Assembly (NCBI RefSeq): GCF_014647375.1
Contig: NZ_BMPB01000011.1
Location: 186,001 to 250,000, forward strand
Direction: 5' to 3'
Origin: Parabacteroides faecis
GTDB lineage: Bacteria; Bacteroidota; Bacteroidia; Bacteroidales; Tannerellaceae
DNA: 64,000 nucleotides
The position numbers and the translations under genes were made by a program. This document shows, piece by piece, positions 1 to 9,188 of this stretch. Every line of letters begins with the position of its first letter. The first letter of the stretch is position 1. Under the pieces are notes generated by a model. The model made no database searches and had not been told where the DNA came from. It saw nothing but the letters and a program-made list of their open reading frames with translations.

Positions 1-506
1 TATTGAGCAATATCTCTTCCTCCAATGCCGGTCTGATCGTCGGTGCCGATACGGGAATATCCCCGACCGGCGGTGAAGGCGGTGCGGAGACGGAGGTGTT
101 ATTCGGTAGCGACGAGTTTGTTCCTGTGGAAGAAGGTTCCGATCCGAAGAATATGAAACTGAACAAGGCAAAAGGAGTTATCCTTCCTAAAAACGACCTG
201 CCTTTCGAGGTGGAGATCAGCGTGCAGAGGGATAACGAGACAGCCACCCTGAAAGCGACCGTCGACAAACGGATCACTTTTGATGCGGGCAAACGGTATG
301 TATTTACCCTGGAAGTAAGGAACGACGAAAGCCGTTTGAATCTGAGGGTATTGGCATGGAATGCCGTTCCTTTTTCCGACGGAAATGTGGGAGGTCCCGA
401 TAAACCTTATCCTGACCCCGATATTCATCAGGGGATAGGTGTCGTGATGACTGTGGCAAGTTGGAAGAATATCATCTGGAGCGGAAACGGAGAAGTCGGA
501 AACTGA
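1..506 (+). CDS. Fimbrillin-like surface protein, C-terminal part
   Basis: Partial gene: the reading frame is open from the window edge and stops at 506, so the real start lies upstream. The visible 167 residues have the beta-rich, Gly/Asp/Asn-rich look of the C-terminal half of fimbrillin/Mfa-like proteins, ending in a segment that moves from a carbohydrate-like SWK.IIWSGNG motif to the stop. Bacteroidales fimbrillins are lipoproteins that are processed and polymerised at the cell surface; whether this copy is a pilin or a tip protein cannot be told without its N-terminus. It lies 25 bases upstream of the next lipoprotein gene, so the two are probably one operon. A degraded echo of its last 32 codons recurs at 3986-4087. 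The fimbrillin family call is by overall character and neighbourhood, not by a diagnostic motif. Confidence 0.55.
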   Translation, partial: LSNISSSNAGLIVGADTGISPTGGEGGAETEVLFGSDEFVPVEEGSDPKNMKLNKAKGVILPKNDLPFEVEISVQRDNETATLKATVDKRITFDAGKRYVFTLEVRNDESRLNLRVLAWNAVPFSDGNVGGPDKPYPDPDIHQGIGVVMTVASWKNIIWSGNGEVGN

Positions 507-531
507 GAATAATGTAAGAAACAATACGACA

Positions 532-3500
532 ATGAAACAGATGAGTGAAATAAAGAACGGACTAAGGCTTTGCTTGTTTTTCTGGATGGCTTTTCATTAT
601 TTGTCCGGTTGCACGCAAACGGAAGTGGTGGATGAACCGCAGTTGCCCGAAGAAGGAAAAGAGGTTCGGGCGACGTTTCACCTGAATGTGCTGGCGAACC
701 GGGACTCTCAGACACGGAGCATCGCGTTTACAGCCGACGGTACGACTGAAACGGATTCCATTCCGGCAAATCCGAAAGATACAGTTGTGACAAAAGCAAC
801 TACAGCATTGCCTGACGCAGAGGAAAGCGGGATCGCTCATCTGTGGATCGGTCAGTATGATACGGATGGCAATTGTATCTTCAACCAGTATTTTTCTGTA
901 ATAACCGGTAACGAGGTAGATGTCCGTTTGAAAGATAGCGGAGGCAAAGAACATCATATCTGGTTTGTAGCGAATACCAGTGACCTGGGAAAGATCGAAA
1001 CCGAAGCGATTTTGCAGAAACATGTGTTGACGTATTCATCAGAAGGAGACGGTCTGCCTTCAAACCGATTGTGCGAGATGGTGGGTTCATGGAGTGGTTC
1101 CGTTGATGAGGGAGGTGTAGAAAATATCCATGTGGATTTGACGCGGTTGGTGGCAAAAATATCGTTTGCCTATCTGATCGGAGGAACAGGCTTCTCATTT
1201 ACTCCAACGTCGGTGACGTTAAACTCCGTACCGGACAGATATCAGGTTAAAGCTCCGGTAAACCAGTTGACAGCCGATATGATTTATAAAACATATAATG
1301 GAACGGCCAGTAAGGACGGTGCTACGATGTATTGGTACCTGCCAGAGAATATGGCTGGTACGGTAAGCGACGAGAATACTGTCAAGTCAGATAAGAAGAA
1401 AACGGGCAAAGGAGTGACAAATGCCACTTATATAGAACTGACCGGTCGGGCAGTGCAGTCCGGTGTGACTTATGAGAATGTCCGTTTCCGTTTTTATCCG
1501 GGCAGCAATGAGAATAATTACGATATCGAACGTAACTCCCATTATACGATGAATGTCACACTAGCCGGTATAGATATAACCGACGAACGTATCACGGTGG
1601 GTACGATTCCTCCGGTCGAGATCACTCCGGGGAATATGCCTGCGGGGATAGGTGGCGAAAAAGAGTTACAGATCACGGCTCGTCCGGGACAGTCATGGGC
1701 AATTCGATTGCCGGATTGGCTGTCGGCACTGATAAAAGGCAAAGATCTTTCCGTACCCACAAGCGGAAGTATCACCTATCAAGGCCCTGCTCAACTACTG
1801 TTTAAGGCGGAAACAGCCAATCCCAAAGCGGAAACGCGCACTTTTTCTTTTCCTCTTACTATAACGAGTGAAGAACAAACGATAGAGATCGTACAGGATG
1901 GTTCGACTTTGGAGGCTGGCGGTTCGATATCTCTTGGCGCCGTTTCCGGGTCGGAGGGCAGTTCTATTTTTACGGCAACGAAAGGTTTGCCGTGGCGTGC
2001 TGTCCTGTCGGATGGAGGTTGGTTGACCTGGGCATCAACCAATCCGGGAACCGGCGGTGATGCGGCCACAGGTGAAAGCCAGAATTTGATAGTAAAAGCT
2101 ACGGCTAGTAATCCGTATGCAAAGGAACGCTCGGTAAATATAACGGTGGAAGGGGGAGAGTCGATCGGAAGTATGGATTATCATAATCTTCAAAAGAATA
2201 TATCGGTTTCGCAGGTAGCTTCTACGGTAACTTGTCCGTCCAATCCGGTTGTAGTGACAGCCGAAGGGGTAAATGACGCAACTTCTTCATTTACTGCGAC
2301 CTCCGGTCTATCATGGCAAGTAGCAGTATCGGAAGATAATAAGTGGATAGGCTTGACCGGTCAAACGACAGGCACGACGACGGCTGAATCCCAAAATGTA
2401 ACGTTTAATGTTCCTGTAAATCCAAACTCCAGTGTGCGCAGTGGAGCAATAGCCGTACGTATAGGAGACGAAAGCGAGGGACCGACAGGAACGATAGCTG
2501 TGCAGCAGGGGGCATCGTCGTTAACAGTAGAAAATAACCCAACTCCTTTGGATCCGACGGTCGGAACTACAGCCACATTAGGATTTACAGGAACCAAAGG
2601 CTTGAGTTATAATATCGTTTGTCCCGATTGGCTTGAATTTACCAATGGGACTACGGGAACGACAACAGGAAGCCGGCAGGCTATTGAGTACAAAACAAAT
2701 AGCGTAAACAAAAACAAAGAAGCACGTAGCGGTCAAATATCAGTAACAGCAGGAAATATTGAAAAAGAAACTGCGATTACTCAGAATGCTTCGTCATTCA
2801 CGGTCGAACCTACTGAAATAAATTTGCCGTATAAAGAAAGTACGGGAACTGTGACTGTGACAGGAACTTTGGGATTGCCTTGGACGGTGATGCGGAGCGG
2901 TGGAGACGACAATGCTGTAATAGCAGCAAGTACAGCGAGTGGTACAGCAACAGGGGAAGGGCAGACTGTTACATTCAGTGCACCGGTCAATGAGAATAAT
3001 GTACGTTTTGCAACATTTATTATAGCAGTAACTGGAGGAAACCATTCTGCAACAATTATAGTGAATCAGAATGCGACTTTGGCTGCAACCGAATTTAAAA
3101 TAGATGAGTCTGTTTTAAAAAGATATTATAATCAGATTGTTACTAATGTGAATCCGGATTATAGTTGGATAACTCACCCGCCGTTTAATGTTGAAGGTGC
3201 AGATAAGTCTTCGTCTTTTGGTATAACGAATGTGGTATTGAATGATAATCCCACGATGACAGGGTCTTATATATTGCAAGTACAGAGAGGACAAAACTCT
3301 GCAGATGCTCCTTATAGTAATCAGAAGAATTATTGTGAAAATTTAGTGGAAGATGGCTACAGTGATTGGCGTATACCTACTGAGTTGGAAGCATATGAAA
3401 TGTGTGCTAATAGGGTAAAAATAGAAAAGGGAGAGGGGGTTACACCTTTCTGTGCGGCATGTAATGAAGATATTGAAAGCAAAGGTCGATGGATGTTGAG

Positions 3501-3621
3501 TTGTTCACGTTTTAAAGGAGGGCCTGATTATTGTAGGGTACGGTCAGTTGATTGTGTACTTGATTATAATCGTTACTACTATGGAGGATTTGTCCGTTGT
3601 GTGCGTATGGTAAAGAAATAA
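532..3621 (+). CDS. DUF4906/BACON-repeat lipoprotein with FISUMP-like C-terminus (copy 1)
   Basis: A 1029-residue predicted surface lipoprotein. The signal peptide ends in a lipobox LSGC with Cys27. Residues about 45-365 resemble the DUF4906 domain found in fimbrial loci of Bacteroidales. They are followed by about five BACON-like beta-sandwich repeats (roughly 370-455, 460-565, 566-660, 661-755, 756-847), recognisable by the recurring TxGLPW core, an S/T-rich stretch and a final VxQxAS. The last 120 residues carry a WRIPTxxE motif and end in GFVRCVR, typical of the Fibrobacter-type major paralogous (FISUMP/DUF1566-like) domain. BACON domains are thought to bind carbohydrate or mucin; ligand and role here are unknown. 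The first 560 residues are almost identical to the neighbour at 4107-7121, while the C-terminal half differs strongly. Confidence 0.8.
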   Translation: MKQMSEIKNGLRLCLFFWMAFHYLSGCTQTEVVDEPQLPEEGKEVRATFHLNVLANRDSQTRSIAFTADGTTETDSIPANPKDTVVTKATTALPDAEESGIAHLWIGQYDTDGNCIFNQYFSVITGNEVDVRLKDSGGKEHHIWFVANTSDLGKIETEAILQKHVLTYSSEGDGLPSNRLCEMVGSWSGSVDEGGVENIHVDLTRLVAKISFAYLIGGTGFSFTPTSVTLNSVPDRYQVKAPVNQLTADMIYKTYNGTASKDGATMYWYLPENMAGTVSDENTVKSDKKKTGKGVTNATYIELTGRAVQSGVTYENVRFRFYPGSNENNYDIERNSHYTMNVTLAGIDITDERITVGTIPPVEITPGNMPAGIGGEKELQITARPGQSWAIRLPDWLSALIKGKDLSVPTSGSITYQGPAQLLFKAETANPKAETRTFSFPLTITSEEQTIEIVQDGSTLEAGGSISLGAVSGSEGSSIFTATKGLPWRAVLSDGGWLTWASTNPGTGGDAATGESQNLIVKATASNPYAKERSVNITVEGGESIGSMDYHNLQKNISVSQVASTVTCPSNPVVVTAEGVNDATSSFTATSGLSWQVAVSEDNKWIGLTGQTTGTTTAESQNVTFNVPVNPNSSVRSGAIAVRIGDESEGPTGTIAVQQGASSLTVENNPTPLDPTVGTTATLGFTGTKGLSYNIVCPDWLEFTNGTTGTTTGSRQAIEYKTNSVNKNKEARSGQISVTAGNIEKETAITQNASSFTVEPTEINLPYKESTGTVTVTGTLGLPWTVMRSGGDDNAVIAASTASGTATGEGQTVTFSAPVNENNVRFATFIIAVTGGNHSATIIVNQNATLAATEFKIDESVLKRYYNQIVTNVNPDYSWITHPPFNVEGADKSSSFGITNVVLNDNPTMTGSYILQVQRGQNSADAPYSNQKNYCENLVEDGYSDWRIPTELEAYEMCANRVKIEKGEGVTPFCAACNEDIESKGRWMLSCSRFKGGPDYCRVRSVDCVLDYNRYYYGGFVRCVRMVKK

Positions 3622-3672
3622 TTATTATTGAGTTTGAATTGAAAAAATATAGACGAATTAAATTTAGTTATC

Positions 3673-3948
3673 ATGAACAAAGCTGAATTAGTGAATGAGT
3701 TAGCCGCAAAAATGCATATTACGCAGGGACAATCGCGGCAATTTCTCAATACCTTTCAGGAAGTATTGACAGAAGCAATGAAAAAAGATAGCCCTGTCAT
3801 GCTTCAAGGTTTCGGAACGTTTGCCCCTTGGGTACAAAAAGAACGTTCCGGTCGTAATCCTCGTACGGGGATTTCCTGTGCAATACCGGCACGTACGAGT
3901 GTCAAGTTCAAACCCGGAAAATTTTTACTCAAAGAGCTAAACACTTGA
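3673..3948 (+). CDS. HU-family DNA-binding protein
   Basis: A 91-residue HU/IHF-type protein beginning MNKAELVNELAAKM, the usual N-terminal dimerisation helices, followed by the beta-arm region with GFGTF and the conserved SGRNPRTG, then a C-terminal VKFKPGK helix. These match the full-length family size of about 90 residues. HU proteins bend DNA and act in nucleoid architecture and recombination. The gene lies 51 bases after the copy-1 lipoprotein and before a remnant of the upstream fimbrillin-like gene, so it sits inside a duplicated surface-protein cassette. A second, truncated HU copy occurs at 8447-8581. It could serve as a local regulator or recombination helper, but that is speculation. 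Confidence 0.88.
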   Translation: MNKAELVNELAAKMHITQGQSRQFLNTFQEVLTEAMKKDSPVMLQGFGTFAPWVQKERSGRNPRTGISCAIPARTSVKFKPGKFLLKELNT

Positions 3949-3985
3949 AAAGGCTAGTACACAGAGGGTAGTGGTGCAGGATTTT

Positions 3986-4087
3986 AATTTGCCGGATATT
4001 CATCAGGGAATTGGTATTGTGATGACTGTGGCAAGTTGGAAGCATATCGTCTGGAGCGGAAACGGAGAAGTCGGAAACGGAGAATAA
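3986..4087 (+). pseudogene. Remnant of the 3' end of the fimbrillin-like gene
   Basis: From about 3992 to the TAA at 4085-4087 the frame reads PDIHQGIGIVMTVASWKH and on to GNGE, nearly the same as the last residues of the gene ending at 506. DNA identity continues past the stop through the ATG of the following lipoprotein (compare 420-539 with 3995-4114). Upstream of about 3986 the similarity ends and there is no start codon. This is therefore a leftover from a tandem duplication of the junction between the fimbrillin-like gene and the DUF4906 gene, not an active gene. Confidence 0.75.
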
Positions 4088-4106
4088 TGTAAGAAACAAT
4101 ACGACA

Positions 4107-7100
4107 ATGAAACGGATGAATGAAATAAATAACGGGTTCTGGGTCTGCCTGTTTATGTGGACGGTCCTACATATTTTGTCAGGTTGCACGCAGACGGAAG
4201 TGGTGGATGAACCGAAGTTGCCTCAAGGAGGTAAAGAAGTTCAGGCGACATTTCACCTGAATGTGCTGGCGAACCGGGATTCTCAGACACGTAGCATCGC
4301 GTTTACAGCCGACGGTACGATCGAAACGGATTCCATTCCGGCAAGTCCGAAAGATACGGTTAAGACAAAAGCGGCCGACCAGTTGCCCGAAGGGGAGGAT
4401 AGCCGGATCGCTCACCTGTGGATCGGCCAGTATGATGCGGATGGGCATTGGATCTTCAACCAATATTTTTCTGTAGTAACCGGTGGTAAAGTAGATGTCC
4501 GTCTGAAAGACAGCGGTGGAAAGAAGCATCATGTCTGGTTTGTTGCCAATGCCGGTAACCTGGGAAAGATCGATACCGAAGCGGCTTTGAAGGAACATGT
4601 CTTGACGTATTCTTCCACTGATGTAGGCCTGCCGGAAAACCAATTATGCGGAATGACAGGTATGTGGAACGGTGTAATCAATGATGGGGGAGTAGAGAGT
4701 ATCCATGTGGATTTGACACGGTTAGTGGCAAAAATATCGTTTGCCTATCTGACCGGAGGGATGGCCTTCTCGTTTACTCCGACATCGGTAACGTTAAACT
4801 CCGTTCCGGACAGATACCAGATTGAAGCCCCGTCAAATCAGTTGATAACCGATGTGACTTATAAAACATATAGCGGAACCGCCAATAGAGACGGTGCTAC
4901 GATGTATTGGTACCTGCCTGAAAATATGGCCGGTACGGTAAGCGGCGAGAACGCTGTGGAATCGGAGAAGAAGAAAACGGGCAAAGGAGTGACAAATGTC
5001 ACTTATATAGAACTGACCGGTGCCGCAGTGCAGTCCGGTGTGACTTATGAGAATGTCAGTTTCCGTTTTTACCCGGGTAGCGGTAAGAATAATTACGATA
5101 TCGTGCGTAACTCCCATTATACGATGAATGTCACACTAGCCGGTATAGATATAACCGACGAACGTATCACGGTGGGTACGATTCCTCCGGTCGAGATCAC
5201 TCCGGGGAATATGCCTGCGGGGATAGGTGGCGAAAAAGAGTTACAGATCACAGCCCGTCCGGGACAAGAATGGGTAATCCGATTGCCGGATTGGCTGTCG
5301 GCGCTGATAAAAGGCAAAGATATGTCAGTACCCACAGGTGGAAGTATCACCTATCAAGGTCCTGCCCAACTACTGTTCAAGGCGGAAACAGCCAATCCCA
5401 AAGCGGAAACCCGTACTTTTTCTTTTCCCCTTACTATAACGAGTGAAGAACAAACGATAGAGATTGTACTGGATGGTTCCACTTTGGAGACTGCCGGTTC
5501 GATTTCTCTTGATGCCGTTTCCGGGTCGGAGGGCAGTTCTACTTTTACGGCAACGAAAGGTTTGCCGTGGCGTGCTGTCCTGTCGGGTGGAAGTTGGTTG
5601 GGTTGGGCAGAGACTAATCCGGCAACCAGCAGTGATGCAGCCACCGGTGAAAAACAGAATTTGATAGTGAGAGCTACGTCCAGTAACCCGTATGCAAAGG
5701 AACGTCCCGTAACTATAACGGTGGAAGGTGGTGAATCGGTCGGAAGTGTGGATTATCATAATCTTCAAAAGAATATATCGGTTAAACAGGCAGCTTCTAC
5801 GATACAAGGGTCAGAAGTAGAGGTGGAGCCGGAAGCTGCCAATGCTCAATCATCATCCTTTATCGCTACCCCCGGCTTAGTTTGGGTGGCCAATGTGACA
5901 AATGGTGATTGGATCTCTTTTTCGGGGGCAACATCAGGCAGTCCCACAACAGGAAGTGCCCAGAGTGTTTCATTTGATGTAATGGTGAATCCGACAGCCT
6001 CCCAACGGAGCGGTGCGATCACAGTTCGGGCAGGTGATGAAACCGAAGGTCCGACAGGTGTGATAACGATAAAGCAGAAAGCTTCATCGCTAACAGCTTC
6101 CGGTGACAAAACAACATTGGAAGCAACAGCCGATGACAGTGGTGCACTAACGTATCAGGCAACTAAAGGATTACCTTTGTCTATTACCCATCCTGAGTGG
6201 TTAACTCTGATAACACCCAAATCGGAAACTGCGACCGGTGGTGAACAGAGACTTGAATATAGAACAAGCAATCTGAATTTAAACGGTACAAACAATAAAG
6301 GTAACATATCGGTAACAGCCGGAGAAATGACTGCAAATGTGGCGGTCGAACAAGAAGCATCCGTTTTTAGCATTACCAATGGAGCAGCGACAATAGCAGC
6401 AACTGGAGGGAGGACAACCGGTTCGGTAACGGCTACTCCCGGTTTGCCTTGGACTATATCTCCGGAAACCCATAATGGTATAACCGTGAGTCCGACCAAT
6501 GGTAGAGGTAATGCTGAGTTAATCTTTGCGGGAGCTGCCAATACCGGTGCCGATCGTACAGGTACTTTTACTGTATCGGTAACAGGTGCCAGTCCAACAC
6601 GAACAGTGACGGTAACAGCTAAACAGGCGACAGACAAAATGGTTACGATTGATGTAGCTATCGTAGAAGATTATAGAGAGACAGGGAAAAGTTTAATTTA
6701 TTTTCCACCATTTAATTATGATGGAGGGATTTCTTTTGGAACAACAGGTTCTGATAGGAATGGTGTTTCGTCTAACTGTAGTTTAACTAAAGCTTATTCG
6801 ATAGAAGTAGAAAAATCACAACGAGTAGGAGCTTTTACTTATGCAAATGCCATAAGTCAGTGTCCATTAGGTTGGCGCTTACCTACTATGATAGAGTTGT
6901 ATGCGATATGGAGTAAGTGTAAAGGAAGTAATAGTAATGCTGCGGATGAAGAAGCAGCATCGACGGCACTTGGCGATAAATTTATCAGCGATTGGTACTG
7001 GAGTAGTTCGGTTGGCAGCGGCGTCATTGATCATCGCTGCAGGGTGGAGTTCAGTAACGGCGCTTTTAATTACTACAAAACGAACCTCACTAGTTATGTT

Positions 7101-7121
7101 CGTTGTGTACGTGATATCTAA
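4107..7121 (+). CDS. DUF4906/BACON-repeat lipoprotein with FISUMP-like C-terminus (copy 2)
   Basis: A 1004-residue paralogue of the gene at 532-3621. It has the same signal peptide design with lipobox LSGC (Cys27), a DUF4906-like region, about five BACON-like repeats and a C-terminal FISUMP-like domain containing GWRLPT, DWYWSSS and a final YVRCVRDI. Long DNA stretches (for example 5105-5250 against 1530-1675) are identical, but after about 5806 (about 2228 in copy 1) the two diverge to weak repeat-level similarity. Translated product is probably exported and lipid-anchored at the outer membrane. The pattern of a shared N-terminal half with a variable C-terminal half suggests a common assembly or anchoring part with exchanged ligand-facing parts. 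Confidence 0.8.
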   Translation: MKRMNEINNGFWVCLFMWTVLHILSGCTQTEVVDEPKLPQGGKEVQATFHLNVLANRDSQTRSIAFTADGTIETDSIPASPKDTVKTKAADQLPEGEDSRIAHLWIGQYDADGHWIFNQYFSVVTGGKVDVRLKDSGGKKHHVWFVANAGNLGKIDTEAALKEHVLTYSSTDVGLPENQLCGMTGMWNGVINDGGVESIHVDLTRLVAKISFAYLTGGMAFSFTPTSVTLNSVPDRYQIEAPSNQLITDVTYKTYSGTANRDGATMYWYLPENMAGTVSGENAVESEKKKTGKGVTNVTYIELTGAAVQSGVTYENVSFRFYPGSGKNNYDIVRNSHYTMNVTLAGIDITDERITVGTIPPVEITPGNMPAGIGGEKELQITARPGQEWVIRLPDWLSALIKGKDMSVPTGGSITYQGPAQLLFKAETANPKAETRTFSFPLTITSEEQTIEIVLDGSTLETAGSISLDAVSGSEGSSTFTATKGLPWRAVLSGGSWLGWAETNPATSSDAATGEKQNLIVRATSSNPYAKERPVTITVEGGESVGSVDYHNLQKNISVKQAASTIQGSEVEVEPEAANAQSSSFIATPGLVWVANVTNGDWISFSGATSGSPTTGSAQSVSFDVMVNPTASQRSGAITVRAGDETEGPTGVITIKQKASSLTASGDKTTLEATADDSGALTYQATKGLPLSITHPEWLTLITPKSETATGGEQRLEYRTSNLNLNGTNNKGNISVTAGEMTANVAVEQEASVFSITNGAATIAATGGRTTGSVTATPGLPWTISPETHNGITVSPTNGRGNAELIFAGAANTGADRTGTFTVSVTGASPTRTVTVTAKQATDKMVTIDVAIVEDYRETGKSLIYFPPFNYDGGISFGTTGSDRNGVSSNCSLTKAYSIEVEKSQRVGAFTYANAISQCPLGWRLPTMIELYAIWSKCKGSNSNAADEEAASTALGDKFISDWYWSSSVGSGVIDHRCRVEFSNGAFNYYKTNLTSYVRCVRDI

Positions 7122-7462
7122 GTGCGCCCAGCTTAACTTAATAAATGATGATGGTCTGTATTCCAAGGTTTGGAGGGCGTTAGAATACCCTTATGACAAA
7201 GAACACAGAGACTGGTCCATCGGTAAAGAGTGATCAAGCACATTTACCAAACCACGCTCCGGTGCTTTACTCCAACGGGTAAGGTATTGAACGGAAGAGT
7301 GAAAAGGCAGCGGTGAGAGAACCGTGTCAGGTGAATATATAAGAACAGATAAAAGCGATCTTTGACATATTGAGGGTTTGAAGAAAAATAGTAAGGTAAG
7401 CTGTAAATGATATTGATTGGAATTGATTACATTTGCATGTGAACGATTAATCGTATTGCCTT
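7122..7462 (+). other. Gene-free stretch between lipoprotein copy 2 and the nuclease
   Basis: About 340 bases without a convincing gene. A short open frame (7130-7233) overlaps the end of the previous gene but resembles nothing I know. The segment contains a possible stem GGTAAA/TTTACC near 7222-7249 and a TACATTTG box at 7428-7435 that matches the Bacteroidetes -7 element ahead of the nuclease gene, though no good -33 element sits at the right spacing. Confidence 0.4.
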
Positions 7463-8317
7463 ATGAAAGATAATTACATCCGTTTCGACTGGGCCATAAA
7501 GAGGCTTCTGCGGCAAAAAGCCAATTTCGGAGTGCTGGAAGGTTTACTGACCGTGCTGCTGGATGAAAAGGTGGAGATCATCGAACTGCTGGAAAGCGAA
7601 GGCAACCAGCAAACCCTTGACGACAAATTCAACCGGGTAGACATCAAGGCTAAAAACAGCAAAGGAGAGATCATCATTGTGGAGGTGCAGAACACTCGTG
7701 AACTGACTTTCCTGGAACGTATCCTCTATGGTGTGGCGAAAGCCATTACCGAGCATATCTCTTTGGGTGATAGTTATTACGAGGTGAAGAAAATCTACTC
7801 CGTAAATATTCTTTACTTCGATATCGGTAAGGGAAACGATTATCTGTATCATGGGCAGAATATCTTCACCGGCGTACATACTGGCGATCGTCTGGAAGTG
7901 AGTGTAAAGGAAAAAGATGTCCTGGTGCATAAGCTGCCGGCGGAAATTTTTCCGGAGTACTTTCTGATTCGTGTGAACGAGTTCAACCAGGTGGCTGTCA
8001 CTCCGTTGGAGGAATGGATAGAATATTTGAAAGACGGAACCATCCGTGCCGATACCACCGCTCCCGGTTTGAAGGAGGCTCGTGAAAAGCTACTCTATCA
8101 CAATATGAGCGACGAGGAACGCCGCGCCTACGACGAACACCTCAGCGATATCATGATACAAAATGATGCGTTGGACGGAGCCAAATTGGAAGGACGTATG
8201 GAAGGTGAACTTCTTAAACAAAGAGAGATCGCAACCAACATGAAACAGTTAGGTGCGGATATTCAGTTTATTTCGCAGGTAACCGGTTTGACTGCCGAAG
8301 AAATAGGTAAACTGTAA
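7463..8317 (+). CDS. Rpn family / PD-(D/E)XK nuclease-transposase protein
   Basis: A 284-residue protein of the recombination-promoting nuclease group (PDDEXK_2). Visible hallmarks are an N-terminal region beginning RFDWAIKRLL, the nuclease core with VDIKAKNSKGE followed by IIIVEVQ (acidic residue plus E-x-Q), then RILYGVAK, and a C-terminal part rich in charged helices with repeated EGxMEGE-like pieces. Length fits the usual 280-310. Members cut DNA and promote RecA-independent recombination; in Bacteroidales they occur in many copies. The gene stands alone with its own terminator at 8347-8386. Its position between two HU copies and beside duplicated lipoprotein genes hints at a recombination-active region, which is inference. 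Confidence 0.85.
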   Translation: MKDNYIRFDWAIKRLLRQKANFGVLEGLLTVLLDEKVEIIELLESEGNQQTLDDKFNRVDIKAKNSKGEIIIVEVQNTRELTFLERILYGVAKAITEHISLGDSYYEVKKIYSVNILYFDIGKGNDYLYHGQNIFTGVHTGDRLEVSVKEKDVLVHKLPAEIFPEYFLIRVNEFNQVAVTPLEEWIEYLKDGTIRADTTAPGLKEAREKLLYHNMSDEERRAYDEHLSDIMIQNDALDGAKLEGRMEGELLKQREIATNMKQLGADIQFISQVTGLTAEEIGKL

Positions 8318-8346
8318 CATACTGTAGAAGACTATTTATCTTTAAA

Positions 8347-8386
8347 CCCTCAATATCTCAAACAGAGAGATATTGAGGGCTTTTTT
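8347..8386 (+). terminator. Intrinsic terminator after the Rpn nuclease gene
   Basis: A perfect 13-bp stem (8347-8359 with 8367-8379), seven-base loop, then C and six T. It lies 30 bases past the nuclease stop codon. Confidence 0.9.
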
Positions 8387-8446
8387 ATGCCCTCACAAAG
8401 AAAGTAAGGTTAAAAACGATAATGATAACATTTTAAACAACTGATT

Positions 8447-8581
8447 ATGAACAAAGCAAAATTAGTAAACGAATTAGCGGAAAAGATGAATATCACGCAA
8501 GAGCAGTCGCGCCAATTTGTCAATGTCTTTCAGAAAATATTAATGGAAGCGATCAAGCAGGAGACTCCTGTCATGCCCTAA
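8447..8581 (+). pseudogene. Truncated HU-family gene
   Basis: Starts MNKAKLVNELAEKMNI and runs 44 residues to PVMP followed by TAA, aligning with the first half of the HU-like protein at 3673-3948 up to the same PVM position. The whole DNA-binding beta arm is missing, so it cannot be a working HU protein. The break coincides with the start of an unrelated sequence, consistent with a deletion or insertion junction at about 8577. Confidence 0.8.
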
Positions 8582-8637
8582 GTCTGTATTTGATTTCCCT
8601 CAATAGATTATTCATTCAACGCCTATCAGAAATACCC

Positions 8638-9132
8638 ATGAAGAAGCAAAACAAATTAGAAGCATTATTCCCCAACGGGAAAGTGCCGGACGCAAAAGAC
8701 TTTAACCGAAGCCTCGACAAAATGTCGAAAGAAGGTCGTAACCATTTCCATGAAAAGATCTACAAAATAGCCTTCACCGTCTGGTGCACCTTACCTAAAA
8801 AACACCAGAAATTTATCCGAGAAGTAATCATCCACGACCGCCAGTCATATGTCGACTTCATGCAGCAAAGAACCGTCATGTCCTGCCTTCGCTGTCCCCT
8901 CCGTTACCCTGTTTTGTTTATCCGAATGCTCCACCTAACCGAAATCGTCGAACGCACTGCACAAACCTCTGTAAATCATATTGTCATGTCCGTCCTGATC
9001 TGCTTTCAAATTTGTGGCAAGATCGGTACGCTTGCCGGACATCTTGGCAAAGATGAGATTGCTTATGAAGAGGCGTTAGTGTTGGTGGGGAAGATGACGA
9101 TTGTGGAGTTTTGCGGGGAAATGAGGTATTAA
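8638..9132 (+). CDS. Hypothetical protein
   Basis: About 164 residues from the ATG at 8638; the frame is open further upstream to 8590, but the MKKQNKLEALFPNG start is more natural. The N-terminal 80 residues are charged and helical (LEALFPNGKVPDAKDFN, then a KIYKIAF segment). The middle holds Cys-x-x-Cys spaced residues (SCLRCP) and the C-terminal part is hydrophobic. I do not recognise a family. It follows directly on the truncated HU gene and ends shortly before the convergent chloramphenicol acetyltransferase gene. It could be a decayed or unusual small gene; base composition is like the neighbours. Confidence 0.45.
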   Translation: MKKQNKLEALFPNGKVPDAKDFNRSLDKMSKEGRNHFHEKIYKIAFTVWCTLPKKHQKFIREVIIHDRQSYVDFMQQRTVMSCLRCPLRYPVLFIRMLHLTEIVERTAQTSVNHIVMSVLICFQICGKIGTLAGHLGKDEIAYEEALVLVGKMTIVEFCGEMRY

Positions 9133-9188
9133 AGGGTAAAGGTAAATAACACGATTATGGATTGTTTAGAACATAAAGGATATCTGAT

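Noticed and set aside
6901-7233. Plus-strand frame of 110 codons over the end of lipoprotein copy 2
   Set aside because: Two thirds overlap the conserved FISUMP-like end in another frame; the remainder resembles nothing known.
7222-7340. Possible group II intron or structured RNA ahead of the Rpn gene
   Set aside because: I could find small stems but no domain V-like hairpin or other diagnostic element.
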